Below, one piece after another: positions 7,147 through 15,380 of a stretch of DNA of 20,355 nt. Every line of letters starts with the position of its first letter. Position 1 is the stretch's first letter. Origin of the DNA: a virus. The stretch is from IMG/VR virus record IMGVR_UViG_3300021091_003095, positions 1 through 20,355 of that record. The stretch is one strand, 5' to 3'. A program made the translations under genes and the position numbers. The notes under the pieces were generated by a model. The model saw only the letters and a list, made by a program, of their open reading frames with translations, did no database searches and was not told where the DNA came from.

Positions 7147-8285
7147 AAAAAGTATGGTACGCCCCCAACAAATTTGAATCATATGGGGAACAAGAAATTC
7201 AAGCAGTAGTTGATTGTTTACGATCAGGTTGGTTAGCGGGTTTTGGACCCAAATCAATTGAGTTTGAAGAAAGAGTAGCAAAATATTTCGGAAAGAAATA
7301 TGGTGTATTTGTAAACTCGGGTTCATCCGCATGTTTACTTGCATTAGCAAGTTTACTCCTTCCAAAAGGAACTAAAGTAGTTACACCCGCTTGTACATTT
7401 TCTACAACACTTGCACCAATAATTCAGTTGGGTTTAGTGCCGGTATTTGTAGATGTTGATTTGAATACTTATGTAGCCAATGTTGATGGGGTATTGAGTG
7501 TAATAACCGATGATGTTAAAGTCCTAATGCTACCAAATTTAATTGGTAATAAACCTGATTGGAAAAAAATCAAAGAAGGTTTAATTACTATGGGTAGAGA
7601 GGATATTATCCTAATTGAAGATTCGGCAGATACGGTTACTCACACACCCGAAACTGATATTGCTACTACAAGTTTTTACGCATCGCATGTTATTACTGCC
7701 GGTGGTGCTGGTGGTATGGTGATGTTCAATGAAGAAAAATATCGTAATACCTGTTTACAATTTAGAGATTGGGGTAGGATCGGTGATAATTCAGAAGAAA
7801 TGTCTGATAGGTTTAACCATAGTGTAGATGGAATACCATATGATTATAAGTTTTTATATGGTGTTTTGGGTTATAATATGAAATCATCCGAAATGAATGC
7901 CGCTTTTGGGCTTGTTCAATTAGAAAGGTTTGGGGAGTTTGAAAAAATCAGAAGAGATAATATTGAACGATATTTAGAAAACCTAAAAGATGTAAAGGAA
8001 ATATTGTTGCCGGATGATAGTATTAAACCAAATTGGTTGGCAATCCCATTACAAACTGAAAAGAGGTATGAGTTGCTTCATTTTTTAGAAGATAATAATA
8101 TCCAAACCCGAGTAACATTCGCGGGGAATGTAACCCGACATCCAATTTATAGAGAATACTTACAACCATTCCACAATTCAGATATTATTATGAAGAATGG
8201 GTTTTTGTTAGGCGCGCATCACGGGATGACAATTGAGGATGTGGATTATGTGTGTGGTAAAATAAAAGAATTTTTCGGTAAATGA
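7143..8285 (+). CDS. PLP-dependent sugar 3-dehydratase-like protein (ColD/RfbH type, DegT superfamily)
   Basis: This 380-residue protein is a full-length DegT/DnrJ/EryC1/StrS fold enzyme. LIEDSADT provides the Asp (D160) that binds the PLP ring nitrogen, and the active-site segment is SFYASHVITAGGAGG. The position normally held by the PLP-binding Lys is His182. Among known relatives this change marks 3-dehydratases: ColD (GDP-4-keto-6-deoxymannose 3-dehydratase, colitose pathway) and the E1/RfbH group. The Cys cluster that E1/RfbH enzymes have after RDWGR is absent (here RDWGRIGDNSEEM), and the length is close to ColD. A PMP-dependent dehydratase making a 3,6-dideoxy sugar is therefore likely, though the exact substrate is inferred. 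The gene has ATGA overlaps on both sides. Confidence 0.82.
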   Translation: MKKVWYAPNKFESYGEQEIQAVVDCLRSGWLAGFGPKSIEFEERVAKYFGKKYGVFVNSGSSACLLALASLLLPKGTKVVTPACTFSTTLAPIIQLGLVPVFVDVDLNTYVANVDGVLSVITDDVKVLMLPNLIGNKPDWKKIKEGLITMGREDIILIEDSADTVTHTPETDIATTSFYASHVITAGGAGGMVMFNEEKYRNTCLQFRDWGRIGDNSEEMSDRFNHSVDGIPYDYKFLYGVLGYNMKSSEMNAAFGLVQLERFGEFEKIRRDNIERYLENLKDVKEILLPDDSIKPNWLAIPLQTEKRYELLHFLEDNNIQTRVTFAGNVTRHPIYREYLQPFHNSDIIMKNGFLLGAHHGMTIEDVDYVCGKIKEFFGK

Positions 8286-9253
8286 AAATAGCATTCTTAA
8301 CCGAAATGGGGTTTACGGGTAAAATTCCCAAAGAACACCCTAACATGCGGACAGAATTTGCATGGATGCACGCTTTAGATGCAGACCATTATAATATTCA
8401 TTCACCGATTGAGGGTTATGATGTTGTTTTTGTAATATTTCCAAAGGGAATGGTATTTTTAAATGCGGTTGGTGGTAAACTATCAAACGAAAAAAACCCA
8501 GTATCAGACCTTTTAGAACTTAATATTGTAGAAAAACTAAAACAAACTAACAAAAAGGTTTATTATATACAAGAAGGACCGCATTGGTTGTGGAATGATT
8601 ATGAATTAAATGACCAAATTAATTTTTATAATATGTTGGCTTCAACCGACGGTATATTTGCACATAATGTTGAAGATGTTAAGTATTATAAAGGTTTATT
8701 TCCCAACTTAAAAGTAGATACAATACCAACTCTGATGATAGAGGATAGTATTAAGGATATTACACCAATAACTGAAGATAAAGTTATTATTGGTGGTAAT
8801 TTTGCAAGGTGGTATAGTGGATTTGAAAGTTACATAGTGGCTTCGGAATTTAGATTACCAATTTGGGGTCAAACCTCACACGCAATGCGGGAGGGGGAGG
8901 AGCAAATAATTAATCATCTATCACGTGTATTTTGGACTGATTGGATGAAGCAGCTAAGTTCCTTTAAATACGCTGTACACCTAATGCCTACTGTGGCAGC
9001 GGGGACATTTTCCTTAAATTGTGCGTATTTTGGTATCCCTTGTATTGGAAACATTAATGTAGATACCCAAAGATTATGCCACCCCCAATTATCAGTAGAT
9101 GTGCATGATGTTGAACGGGCGAGAAAGTTAGTAAAAAATTTGGTAAATGATGAAGAATTTCGTATATTGTGTATAAATGAAGCAAAAGAAAATTATAGAA
9201 AGCACTATGATATTGGTGTTTGGATAAAAAAAATGAGTAGCATATGGGAATAA
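8282..9253 (+). CDS. Putative GT-B glycosyltransferase
   Basis: This 323-residue soluble protein has no sharp family motif, but the layout suggests a GT-B enzyme. An N-terminal strand KIAFLTEMGF is followed by a Rossmann-like half (YDVVFVIFPKG, KVYYIQEGPHW, GIFAHN). A second half begins near VIIGGNFARWYSG (169-180) and leads to FKYAVHLMPTVAAGTFSLNCAYFGIPCIGN (228-257). That last region resembles the donor-site region of GT1/GT4-type enzymes, where a helix precedes G-x-P. The end of the protein has the 'D.ER..KLV..L..DEEFR' helices common in this group. It lies between a sugar dehydratase and a GT2 gene with 4- and 10-base overlaps. Another unassigned cytoplasmic glycan enzyme remains possible. 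Confidence 0.68.
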   Translation: MKIAFLTEMGFTGKIPKEHPNMRTEFAWMHALDADHYNIHSPIEGYDVVFVIFPKGMVFLNAVGGKLSNEKNPVSDLLELNIVEKLKQTNKKVYYIQEGPHWLWNDYELNDQINFYNMLASTDGIFAHNVEDVKYYKGLFPNLKVDTIPTLMIEDSIKDITPITEDKVIIGGNFARWYSGFESYIVASEFRLPIWGQTSHAMREGEEQIINHLSRVFWTDWMKQLSSFKYAVHLMPTVAAGTFSLNCAYFGIPCIGNINVDTQRLCHPQLSVDVHDVERARKLVKNLVNDEEFRILCINEAKENYRKHYDIGVWIKKMSSIWE

Positions 9254-10014
9254 CAGTTATATTAAATGGATATCGTAGAGGCTCTAATTTGGATGAACAA
9301 TATGATGCTCTACAAAAGCAAACCTTAAAGCCGGATGAAATACTACTTTGGTATAATAATCCTGAAACATCAGAACCAAATTATGAAATAGGTACAAAAA
9401 TACCAACTGCATATTGTACCTATAATTTTGGTGTTTGGGCTCGGTTTGCGTTTGCGCTAATGGCAAAAAATGAGTATGTTTGTATATTTGATGATGATAC
9501 AATACCAGGTTCAAAGTGGTTAGAAAATTGTATGAACACAATGAAAACAAATGAAGGATTATTGGGAACGGTTGGATTATTTTATCCAAATCCACTACCA
9601 TCAAATCACCCACAATGCTCTTATTATGAATACTATGAAAGGTGGGGATGGGTAAATCCGCACAATGAAATTAAACAGGTAGATTTAGTAGGCCATAGTT
9701 GGTTCTTTAAAAAAGAATGGTTATCCGATTATTGGAGAGAGTTACCAGACCCAAAATATAATATATGTGGTGAAGATATGCATTTCAGTTATATTTTACA
9801 AAAGTATAGAAATATTCCAACTTTTGTACCACCACACCCAAAAGATGATATTGAAATGTGGGGTTCTATAAAAGGTTCACAATATGGTGGTGATGAAAAT
9901 TCTATGTGGGAAACAAATAAACCAACAATAACAGGTGCACCATTTAAACAGGCAATGCACGATTATTTTGTAGAGCAAAGAAATAAGGGTTGGAAACTTA
10001 TAGCGGAAATTTAA
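9244..10014 (+). CDS. Glycosyltransferase, GT-A fold, family 2-like
   Basis: This 256-residue protein has a GT2-type nucleotide-binding half. TVILNGYRR is the first strand, QYDALQKQTLKPDEILLWYN matches the usual 'QL..l..Q...P.eI.v..n' segment, and YVCIFDDDTIPG carries the metal-binding aspartates (D83-D85). The acceptor half has GHSWFFKKEWL and CGEDMHFSY; the E-D pair there fits the catalytic ED motif of inverting GT2 enzymes. No membrane helix is seen. The stop and the next start share one base (TAATG), so coupled translation with the following GT-D-like gene is likely. Specificity is unknown. Confidence 0.87.
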   Translation: MGITVILNGYRRGSNLDEQYDALQKQTLKPDEILLWYNNPETSEPNYEIGTKIPTAYCTYNFGVWARFAFALMAKNEYVCIFDDDTIPGSKWLENCMNTMKTNEGLLGTVGLFYPNPLPSNHPQCSYYEYYERWGWVNPHNEIKQVDLVGHSWFFKKEWLSDYWRELPDPKYNICGEDMHFSYILQKYRNIPTFVPPHPKDDIEMWGSIKGSQYGGDENSMWETNKPTITGAPFKQAMHDYFVEQRNKGWKLIAEI

Positions 10015-10787
10015 TGAAAGATTTTAAAGAGCATTTACAATTATTTAAGAAAAAACTTATTGATAGGGAGCCATTTGCATTTGCCAGATACTCTGATGGA
10101 GAATTATATATTTTACAAAACAAAGAATTAAAATTAGACAATAATTTAATACAAGTAGATACAAATTTAAGTTATGGTATTTATAAACCTCAAGATTTTA
10201 AACATTTTGATCCCAATAAGCATGCAGACTTTAGAGAAAAGTTGATAGAAGCATTTAAATATCGGCAGTATAATTATTATAAAGGAATAAGTTGTAGATG
10301 CTGTGTTGGAAATGAATCTTTTGATAATCAAATTTATATACATAATGGAGATGATGAGTTTTTAACTTGGGCAAATTTATTTGTAAATTCAAATTACATT
10401 ACATTTATAGAGGAAATATTACCTATAATACAAACCTATAATACAATTATGATTTGCCATAAAGATGCGGATTTGAGTAAATTAGAATTCGTTCAAAAAG
10501 ATTTTAGAGTTGGGTATAATGCCATGATAAATGATTATCATAAAATAAAAAATATAGAAAATTGGATTAATAAAAATAATATTACAAATCATTTATTTTT
10601 ATTTAGTGCATCTACATTTTCCAATTTGGCTATATATGAATTATATAAAAAATATCCACTAAATACTTATTTGGATATAGGAACTACTCTTACACCATAT
10701 ATGAACATGCCTATGGATAGGAGTTATTTACAAGAATATTGGTTCAATAAGGTCGGAAATGATTTAAATAGATATTGTGTATGGTAA
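10014..10787 (+). CDS. GT-D-like glycosyltransferase (DUF1792-type)
   Basis: This 257-residue protein contains FAFARYSDGELYIL (22-35). R-Y-S-D-G-E closely resembles the RFGDGE motif of DUF1792 proteins, whose founding member transfers glucose to serine-rich-repeat glycoproteins and defines the GT-D fold. A later segment, LFLFSASTFSNLAIYEL then TYLDIGTTL, matches that family's C-terminal 'G.ta..l...l...g...lDiG' pattern. The CRCC group at 94-97 is unusual. I chose ATG 10014, which overlaps the previous stop by one base. A TTG eight codons upstream is possible but less likely. From here on the base composition becomes clearly more AT-rich than in the preceding genes. Confidence 0.74.
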   Translation: MKDFKEHLQLFKKKLIDREPFAFARYSDGELYILQNKELKLDNNLIQVDTNLSYGIYKPQDFKHFDPNKHADFREKLIEAFKYRQYNYYKGISCRCCVGNESFDNQIYIHNGDDEFLTWANLFVNSNYITFIEEILPIIQTYNTIMICHKDADLSKLEFVQKDFRVGYNAMINDYHKIKNIENWINKNNITNHLFLFSASTFSNLAIYELYKKYPLNTYLDIGTTLTPYMNMPMDRSYLQEYWFNKVGNDLNRYCVW

Positions 10788-11401
10788 AAAATTTAGTAAA
10801 CTGTACAAAAGAATTTTGGGAATTTGTAAGGATTCTTAGAATGGACAAAAGAGTAATAGATGGATTCTTAGAAACCATACCAATTACAAAAGAACAACAA
10901 ATAAAGTATATGAACAAAAATGCACAGCATTATCGTATATGTTTAGTTGATGAAAAGCCGGCAGGATATGTTGGTGTGATAGAAAATGATATCAGAGTAT
11001 GTACACATCCCGATTTTCAAAATATGGGTATAGGTCAGTTTATGATTACAGAGTGTATGAAAATATGGCCAACCGCATACGCTAAAGTTAAATTAGGTAA
11101 TACCACAAGTGATAAGTTATTCATTAGTTGTGGATTTGAAATAAGTGGTAAGGATGATAACTTTACTTACTATAAGCTCAAACCAAAAATGGTAAGCTTA
11201 AAGAGTTCAATAACAGCAAAAGGTAAATATGTTTCTAAGATTCTACACTTTGTTGGCGGAGAGAAAAGAACATTTAGTGGAGTTGATACTGATTCAATAA
11301 AACAAGGTCAATTTACAAAGTTTGAAACAAAGGATGGTAGACTTGTTATGGTAAATGATAAGAACATACTTTGTATTGAAATTATAAAAGAAGATGAGTA
11401 G
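10781..11401 (+). CDS. GNAT-family N-acetyltransferase with an extra C-terminal domain
   Basis: Residues 1-133 of this 206-residue protein form a GNAT domain. RICLVDEKPAGYVGVIEN is the central sheet, and VCTHPDFQNMGIGQFMI contains the acetyl-CoA pyrophosphate loop QNMGIG (80-85). The segment KLFISCGFEISGK is the usual C-terminal 'F...GFe' strand. Residues 137-206 form a separate, strand-rich segment (KYVSKILHFVGGEKRTF, then QGQFTKFETKDGRLVMVN) that I do not recognise and that is not part of GNAT. Between sugar genes, and directly before an aminotransferase, it may acylate an amino sugar. It starts at ATG 10781 inside the previous gene's end and overlaps the next gene by eight bases. Confidence 0.83.
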   Translation: MVKNLVNCTKEFWEFVRILRMDKRVIDGFLETIPITKEQQIKYMNKNAQHYRICLVDEKPAGYVGVIENDIRVCTHPDFQNMGIGQFMITECMKIWPTAYAKVKLGNTTSDKLFISCGFEISGKDDNFTYYKLKPKMVSLKSSITAKGKYVSKILHFVGGEKRTFSGVDTDSIKQGQFTKFETKDGRLVMVNDKNILCIEIIKEDE

Positions 11402-12029
11402 TTATAAATGTTTACATAATCCCTTCAAAGTTGTAAGAATGTTTGAAGAAGAAGTGGCTTATTATACAGGAGCTCCTTATGCAATATCGGTTGATAGCTG
11501 TACAAGTGCATTGATGTTAGTATGTAAATATTTACAAGTAGAAGAAGTTACTATACCAAGCAAAACTTATTTAAGTGTACCACAATCTATTATACATGCA
11601 GGAGGTACGCCGGTATTCGATTCTACAGCAAATGATTGGGCAGGAACTTACCAATTAAAACCTTATCCTATTTATGATGCAGCAAAGAGGTTTAGACAAG
11701 GGATGTATATACCAGGAACTTTTATGACATTATCTTTTCATATTAAAAAGATTTTAAAAATAGGAAAAGGAGGAATGATACTTACAGACAGTGTGGAAGC
11801 AGTAGAATGGTTTAAAACGGCTAGATACGAAGGAAGGCATGAAAAAATGTATCACGAAGATGATATTGATTTTAACGGGTGGAATATGTATATGACTCCT
11901 CAAGAAGCAGCACATGGATTAGCTTTAATGCAGAATATGGAACTTGATAATCCTGATCAAGTAGAAAATAACGGTTACAGAGATTTAACTGAATTTAATT
12001 TGTTTAAAAATTATAAAATTATAAGATAA
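11394..12029 (+). CDS. Compact DegT/DnrJ/EryC1-type aminotransferase
   Basis: This 211-residue protein contains the full large domain of a PLP sugar aminotransferase. SCTSALML (35-42) is the phosphate-binding start, YPIYDAAKRF gives D95 for the PLP ring, and TLSFHIKKILKIGKGGMIL aligns with the SFHxxK...G.GG motif, so the Schiff-base Lys is K118 or K119. MYMTPQEAAHGLALMQ matches the usual 'R+t.lqAA.gl.QL' helix. The C-terminal small domain of typical members (total about 370 residues) is missing. The protein ends normally at a TAATG junction with the next gene, and no continuation is visible in other frames, so it appears naturally short. It probably aminates a keto-sugar nucleotide, perhaps for the adjacent GNAT. 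Confidence 0.8.
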   Translation: MSSYKCLHNPFKVVRMFEEEVAYYTGAPYAISVDSCTSALMLVCKYLQVEEVTIPSKTYLSVPQSIIHAGGTPVFDSTANDWAGTYQLKPYPIYDAAKRFRQGMYIPGTFMTLSFHIKKILKIGKGGMILTDSVEAVEWFKTARYEGRHEKMYHEDDIDFNGWNMYMTPQEAAHGLALMQNMELDNPDQVENNGYRDLTEFNLFKNYKIIR

Positions 12030-12754
12030 TGATTCAAGTTGACTTTATTAATAATACAGTAATTCCTTACTGTGTAGAGAGTAGAGGATATGGAGTACTA
12101 GCAACTGGGGGTATATGGGATTTACCTTTGTTGCAGCAATTCTATGATAGAATAGTTGAAAATCGTAAGAATTCATACATTGTAATAGATATTGGTGCTA
12201 ATATAGGTGCACATAGTTTTATCCCTTATGTTGACAATCGATTTACTATTCATGCAATTGAGCCAGTAGAGCAATGTTACGATTTATTAAATAAAAATAA
12301 AAAAACACTCAACTTATCAGATGATTTATTAAAAACCTATAATTTAGGTATAATGGATGTTGAATCGGAGTTAGAAATTACGATACCTAATGCTGAAAAT
12401 ATACATTGGAATGTTGTAAGTACATTTGGACATAATCCACATAGAGCAGAAAGTTACGAATCTGGAGTCTTAAAACAAAAAGTAAAATGTATAACTTTAG
12501 ACACTTTCGTAGAGCAAACATCTATTAACAGTATTGATGCTATAAAAATTGATGTTGAAGGTGCTGAGAATATGGTGTTGAAGGGTGGGTTTAAGACTTT
12601 GCAAAAATATAAACCACTACTATTGGTTGAATTTGAAAACCAAAATACGTTACAATTTGGTTATTATAAAGAAGATATTATACATACACTAAATGAAATA
12701 GGATACACTAATATTACAATAGTAGGTGGTTGTGATTTGTTTTGCACATTCTAA
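12029..12754 (+). CDS. FkbM-family methyltransferase
   Basis: This 241-residue class I SAM-dependent enzyme shows the FkbM signatures. VIDIGANIGAHS (52-63) is the SAM-binding glycine loop, AIEPVEQCYDLL provides the acidic residue that holds the ribose, and AIKIDVEGAENMVLKGG (171-187) is the hallmark FkbM segment. The C-terminus has PLLLVEFE, also typical. FkbM enzymes O-methylate sugars, glycolipids or natural products, so this one probably caps or decorates a glycan made by the neighbouring genes. It begins at a TAATG overlap with the aminotransferase gene. A 26-base A-rich gap follows it. Confidence 0.9.
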   Translation: MIQVDFINNTVIPYCVESRGYGVLATGGIWDLPLLQQFYDRIVENRKNSYIVIDIGANIGAHSFIPYVDNRFTIHAIEPVEQCYDLLNKNKKTLNLSDDLLKTYNLGIMDVESELEITIPNAENIHWNVVSTFGHNPHRAESYESGVLKQKVKCITLDTFVEQTSINSIDAIKIDVEGAENMVLKGGFKTLQKYKPLLLVEFENQNTLQFGYYKEDIIHTLNEIGYTNITIVGGCDLFCTF

Positions 12755-12780
12755 AAAATAATAATAAAAAAAATACCAAA

Positions 12781-13506
12781 ATGATAATAGAAAAGATACC
12801 AGATTACCTATATGGTGAATTTACACAAAAGGGAACTATTCCCATTAATTACAAAATAATAGATAACACAACTCAAGAAGTACAAAATGAAATAAATGCA
12901 AATTTTAATTCAGATACTTTTAACAAATACCGCAATATGGTTCAAGCTCGAGAATCAAACTACTACGGATATACCGATCAGTGGATGTATGAAGCATTAA
13001 GTTTTTACCCCATAGAAGGAAAAAATGTTTGTATATTTGGATCAACAGCTCCTTGGTATGAAGCCATGTGTTTAACTTACGGAGCAAAATCAGTAAATGT
13101 AATAGAATATTCTGACAGAATTTCTTTTGATGATAAAATCGCATACATTAAACCAGAGAATCAATATAGTAAAGTGTATGATATTGGGTTATCAATTTCA
13201 TCTTTTGAGCATGATGGGTTGGGTAGGTATGGTGATCCAATCAATCCGACAGGCGATTTAGAAGCTATGCAAAATGCAAAAAAGGTAATTAAAAAAGATG
13301 GTTTGATGTATTTATCAGTTCCTGTTGGTAAAGATTTATTATGCTTTAATGCCCATAGAATATATGGTTTTGAAAGATTCTATAAATTAATTGAAAATTG
13401 GGAGCCTATAGCCACATATGGTTTTACTGAAAATAGTTTTGATACCGAATACAATGGTGTTTGGGGAACACCATACCAACCATTAATTATTTTAAAAAAT
13501 TCATAA
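12781..13506 (+). CDS. DUF268 family protein, methyltransferase-like
   Basis: This 241-residue protein matches the DUF268 pattern: VCIFGSTAPWYEAMCLTYGA (83-102), where the family has 'G...PW.EAm.l..GA', then VNVIEYSD, SSFEHDGLGRYGDP (140-153), and VPVGKDLLCFNAHRIYG (180-196). DUF268 proteins are predicted Rossmann-fold SAM-dependent methyltransferase relatives seen in polysaccharide clusters and in animals. The glycine loop is not the classical GxGxG, so activity is inferred. I chose ATG 12781; a TTG 13 codons upstream overlaps the FkbM gene but adds only a low-complexity leader. The next gene starts one base after the stop. Its place between a methyltransferase and glycosyltransferases fits a glycan-modifying role. 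Confidence 0.78.
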   Translation: MIIEKIPDYLYGEFTQKGTIPINYKIIDNTTQEVQNEINANFNSDTFNKYRNMVQARESNYYGYTDQWMYEALSFYPIEGKNVCIFGSTAPWYEAMCLTYGAKSVNVIEYSDRISFDDKIAYIKPENQYSKVYDIGLSISSFEHDGLGRYGDPINPTGDLEAMQNAKKVIKKDGLMYLSVPVGKDLLCFNAHRIYGFERFYKLIENWEPIATYGFTENSFDTEYNGVWGTPYQPLIILKNS

Positions 13507-13507
13507 T

Positions 13508-14443
13508 ATGAAAATAATATATAACGCACAAGATGATTATCAGGATGTACCACATTCTTACTATGATTTATACAGATTTGATGATAATTCTAAAAAAGAA
13601 ATATTTTTTTATGGGTACAATTGTAGTATAAATGATAAATTAAAAATGCAATATGAATCATACGATAGAAAAGTTTATTACAATTGGGAAGCACCCTGTA
13701 CTTTTTATTGTAGAGAAGATGCTGTAACTTCTCAATTATATTTTAACGAAGTTTACACATTGTGCCCATATACCGCTGATTATATAAATTACAAATATGG
13801 TAATATAACAAAACAAACAGCAATACCATATACGATACGGTGTGAAAAATTTTCACAATATATTTCGGATTATAATAATAAAAAATATGATGTATTATAT
13901 CAGGGGCAATTCATAGGTTTAGATCATGAAAATATGCTACAAGCCATGCAGAAGTATAAATATGCTATATGTTCAATTGGACCTAATTCATATGTAACTC
14001 ATTTTGGATTAAATACAAATGAAAAAATGAATTTAATATCATCTTCAAAAATATCATTAGCATCAAATTTATTGTATCTTAACGATACTCAAATTAATTA
14101 TTGTAAAAATTTTTACCCAGACTATAAAAAACATGAGGCATTTAAACATATAGATTTGGGAATTGTTCCTCAATTTAAGTCTAGAATTATGGAAGCTTCT
14201 TTTTGTAAAACTTTAAATTTAGTAAAATATGATTATTGGAATGTTATAGAAAAATGGTTTACACCCGACATAGATTTTATATATTATTACAATTTTTCCG
14301 ATTTGGAACATAAATTACAAGATATAATAACAAATTATGATAAATACATACCAATAATTGAGAATGCCTATAAAAAAGTTTTAATGTATGATATTGATGA
14401 ACAAATGAAAAAAATTATTAATAAAGAACAAATGTATTTATGA
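13508..14443 (+). CDS. CgeB-like GT-B glycosyltransferase (putative)
   Basis: This 311-residue, very AT-rich gene encodes a protein rich in Asn, Tyr and Lys. Its C-terminal half has the layout of the 'glycosyl transferases group 1' CgeB-like domain: DVLYQGQF (128-135) starts the domain, then YAICSIGPNSYV, PQFKSRIMEASFCKTLNLVKYD (221-242), where the E in the helix precedes the family's G-T-L-like turn, then FTPDIDFIYYYNFSDLEHKL and a terminal helix with YKKVLMYD. These features match GT-B enzymes of phage and spore-coat type in which the donor site follows 'R..E......L.L'. No membrane segment is present. The downstream gene starts at an ATGA overlap. Donor and acceptor are unknown. Confidence 0.72.
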   Translation: MKIIYNAQDDYQDVPHSYYDLYRFDDNSKKEIFFYGYNCSINDKLKMQYESYDRKVYYNWEAPCTFYCREDAVTSQLYFNEVYTLCPYTADYINYKYGNITKQTAIPYTIRCEKFSQYISDYNNKKYDVLYQGQFIGLDHENMLQAMQKYKYAICSIGPNSYVTHFGLNTNEKMNLISSSKISLASNLLYLNDTQINYCKNFYPDYKKHEAFKHIDLGIVPQFKSRIMEASFCKTLNLVKYDYWNVIEKWFTPDIDFIYYYNFSDLEHKLQDIITNYDKYIPIIENAYKKVLMYDIDEQMKKIINKEQMYL

Positions 14444-15378
14444 AAAAATATATAGTAACTACTACAATCAATGAGCCAACAGAAGCTACATTAAAATTTA
14501 TACAACTTGCAGTTAAAAAAGATTGGACATTTGTTATAGTCGGAGACACGAAAACTCCGCACGACTCGTATCATTTATTAGCTAATACATATCACCCAAA
14601 TGTTGTATATCTACATCCGGAACAACAAGAAAAAATGTATCCAGAGTTAAGTGATATAATAGGCTGGAAATCAATTCAAAGAAGAAATATTGGATTTGTG
14701 TATACGTATAAGCAAAACGCAAGTATAATTGCCACAGTAGATGATGATAATATCCCATATGATACTTGGGGAGATGATGTATATGTTGGTCAAGAGATTG
14801 AAGTTGATTTATACGAAAACGTTTCATCATTATATTTTGATCCTATATCCCCAACTAATCATAATTCGCTGTGGCATAGAGGTTATCCGATTGAGGAATT
14901 ACCTTTTAAAAATAATATAGAATACAAAGGTAAAACAAAACGAAGGGTTTTAATTCAAGCTGATTTTTGGGATGGAGATCCAGACATAGATGCTATTTGT
15001 CGTTTAAGTAAAAAGCCTATAGTTAAGTTTGATAAATTTGAACCGTTTTGTTCTAATCAATTAGCTCCATTTAACTCACAAAATACATTTTTACATAGAA
15101 GTGTAATTCCATATTATGCTGTTTTACCACATATTGGTAGAATGGATGATATTTGGGGTAGTTATATTATACAACACTATTTTCCAAATTCAGTAATTTA
15201 CAACAAAGCAACTGTATATCAAAATAGAAACATACAAGACTTAATTACTAATTTAGAAAATGAAATAATTGGTTACAAAAATACTTACAAATTATTAGGC
15301 GATTTAAAAAATTTTGAAATATATTTACCTGAAAAAACCAAACAATTTTGGAAAATTTACAGAAATCAATTTAGTTAG
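14440..15378 (+). CDS. STELLO/DUF288-like glycosyltransferase
   Basis: This 312-residue protein starts KYIVTTTINEPTEAT, a GT-A first strand. It has GWKSIQRRNIGFVYTYKQNA (75-94) followed by ATVDDDNIPYDTW with the DDD metal site (D101-D103). The pattern 'QRxNIGYxYxxxxGAxxIxDxDDDN' is a feature of DUF288/STELLO proteins, known as glycosyltransferase-like proteins in plants and animals. The later segment TFLHRSVIPYYAVLPHIGRMDDIWGSYIIQ (214-243) also matches the family's 'LP..v..R..DIWrgYi.Q' block. A soluble glycosyltransferase of this type is likely. It follows the CgeB-like gene by an ATGA overlap and ends two bases before the epimerase gene. Confidence 0.72.
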   Translation: MKKYIVTTTINEPTEATLKFIQLAVKKDWTFVIVGDTKTPHDSYHLLANTYHPNVVYLHPEQQEKMYPELSDIIGWKSIQRRNIGFVYTYKQNASIIATVDDDNIPYDTWGDDVYVGQEIEVDLYENVSSLYFDPISPTNHNSLWHRGYPIEELPFKNNIEYKGKTKRRVLIQADFWDGDPDIDAICRLSKKPIVKFDKFEPFCSNQLAPFNSQNTFLHRSVIPYYAVLPHIGRMDDIWGSYIIQHYFPNSVIYNKATVYQNRNIQDLITNLENEIIGYKNTYKLLGDLKNFEIYLPEKTKQFWKIYRNQFS

Positions 15379-15380
15379 AT

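Noticed and set aside
11394-12029. Short DegT gene considered as a pseudogene or frameshifted fragment
   Set aside because: The stop is followed at once by the next gene's start, no C-terminal domain is found in another frame, and the active-site residues are intact.
14338-14345. GATAAATA boxes (also near 1110 and 18968) considered as late promoters
   Set aside because: All are inside coding sequence with no following gene start at a suitable distance, and such 8-mers are common at this base composition.
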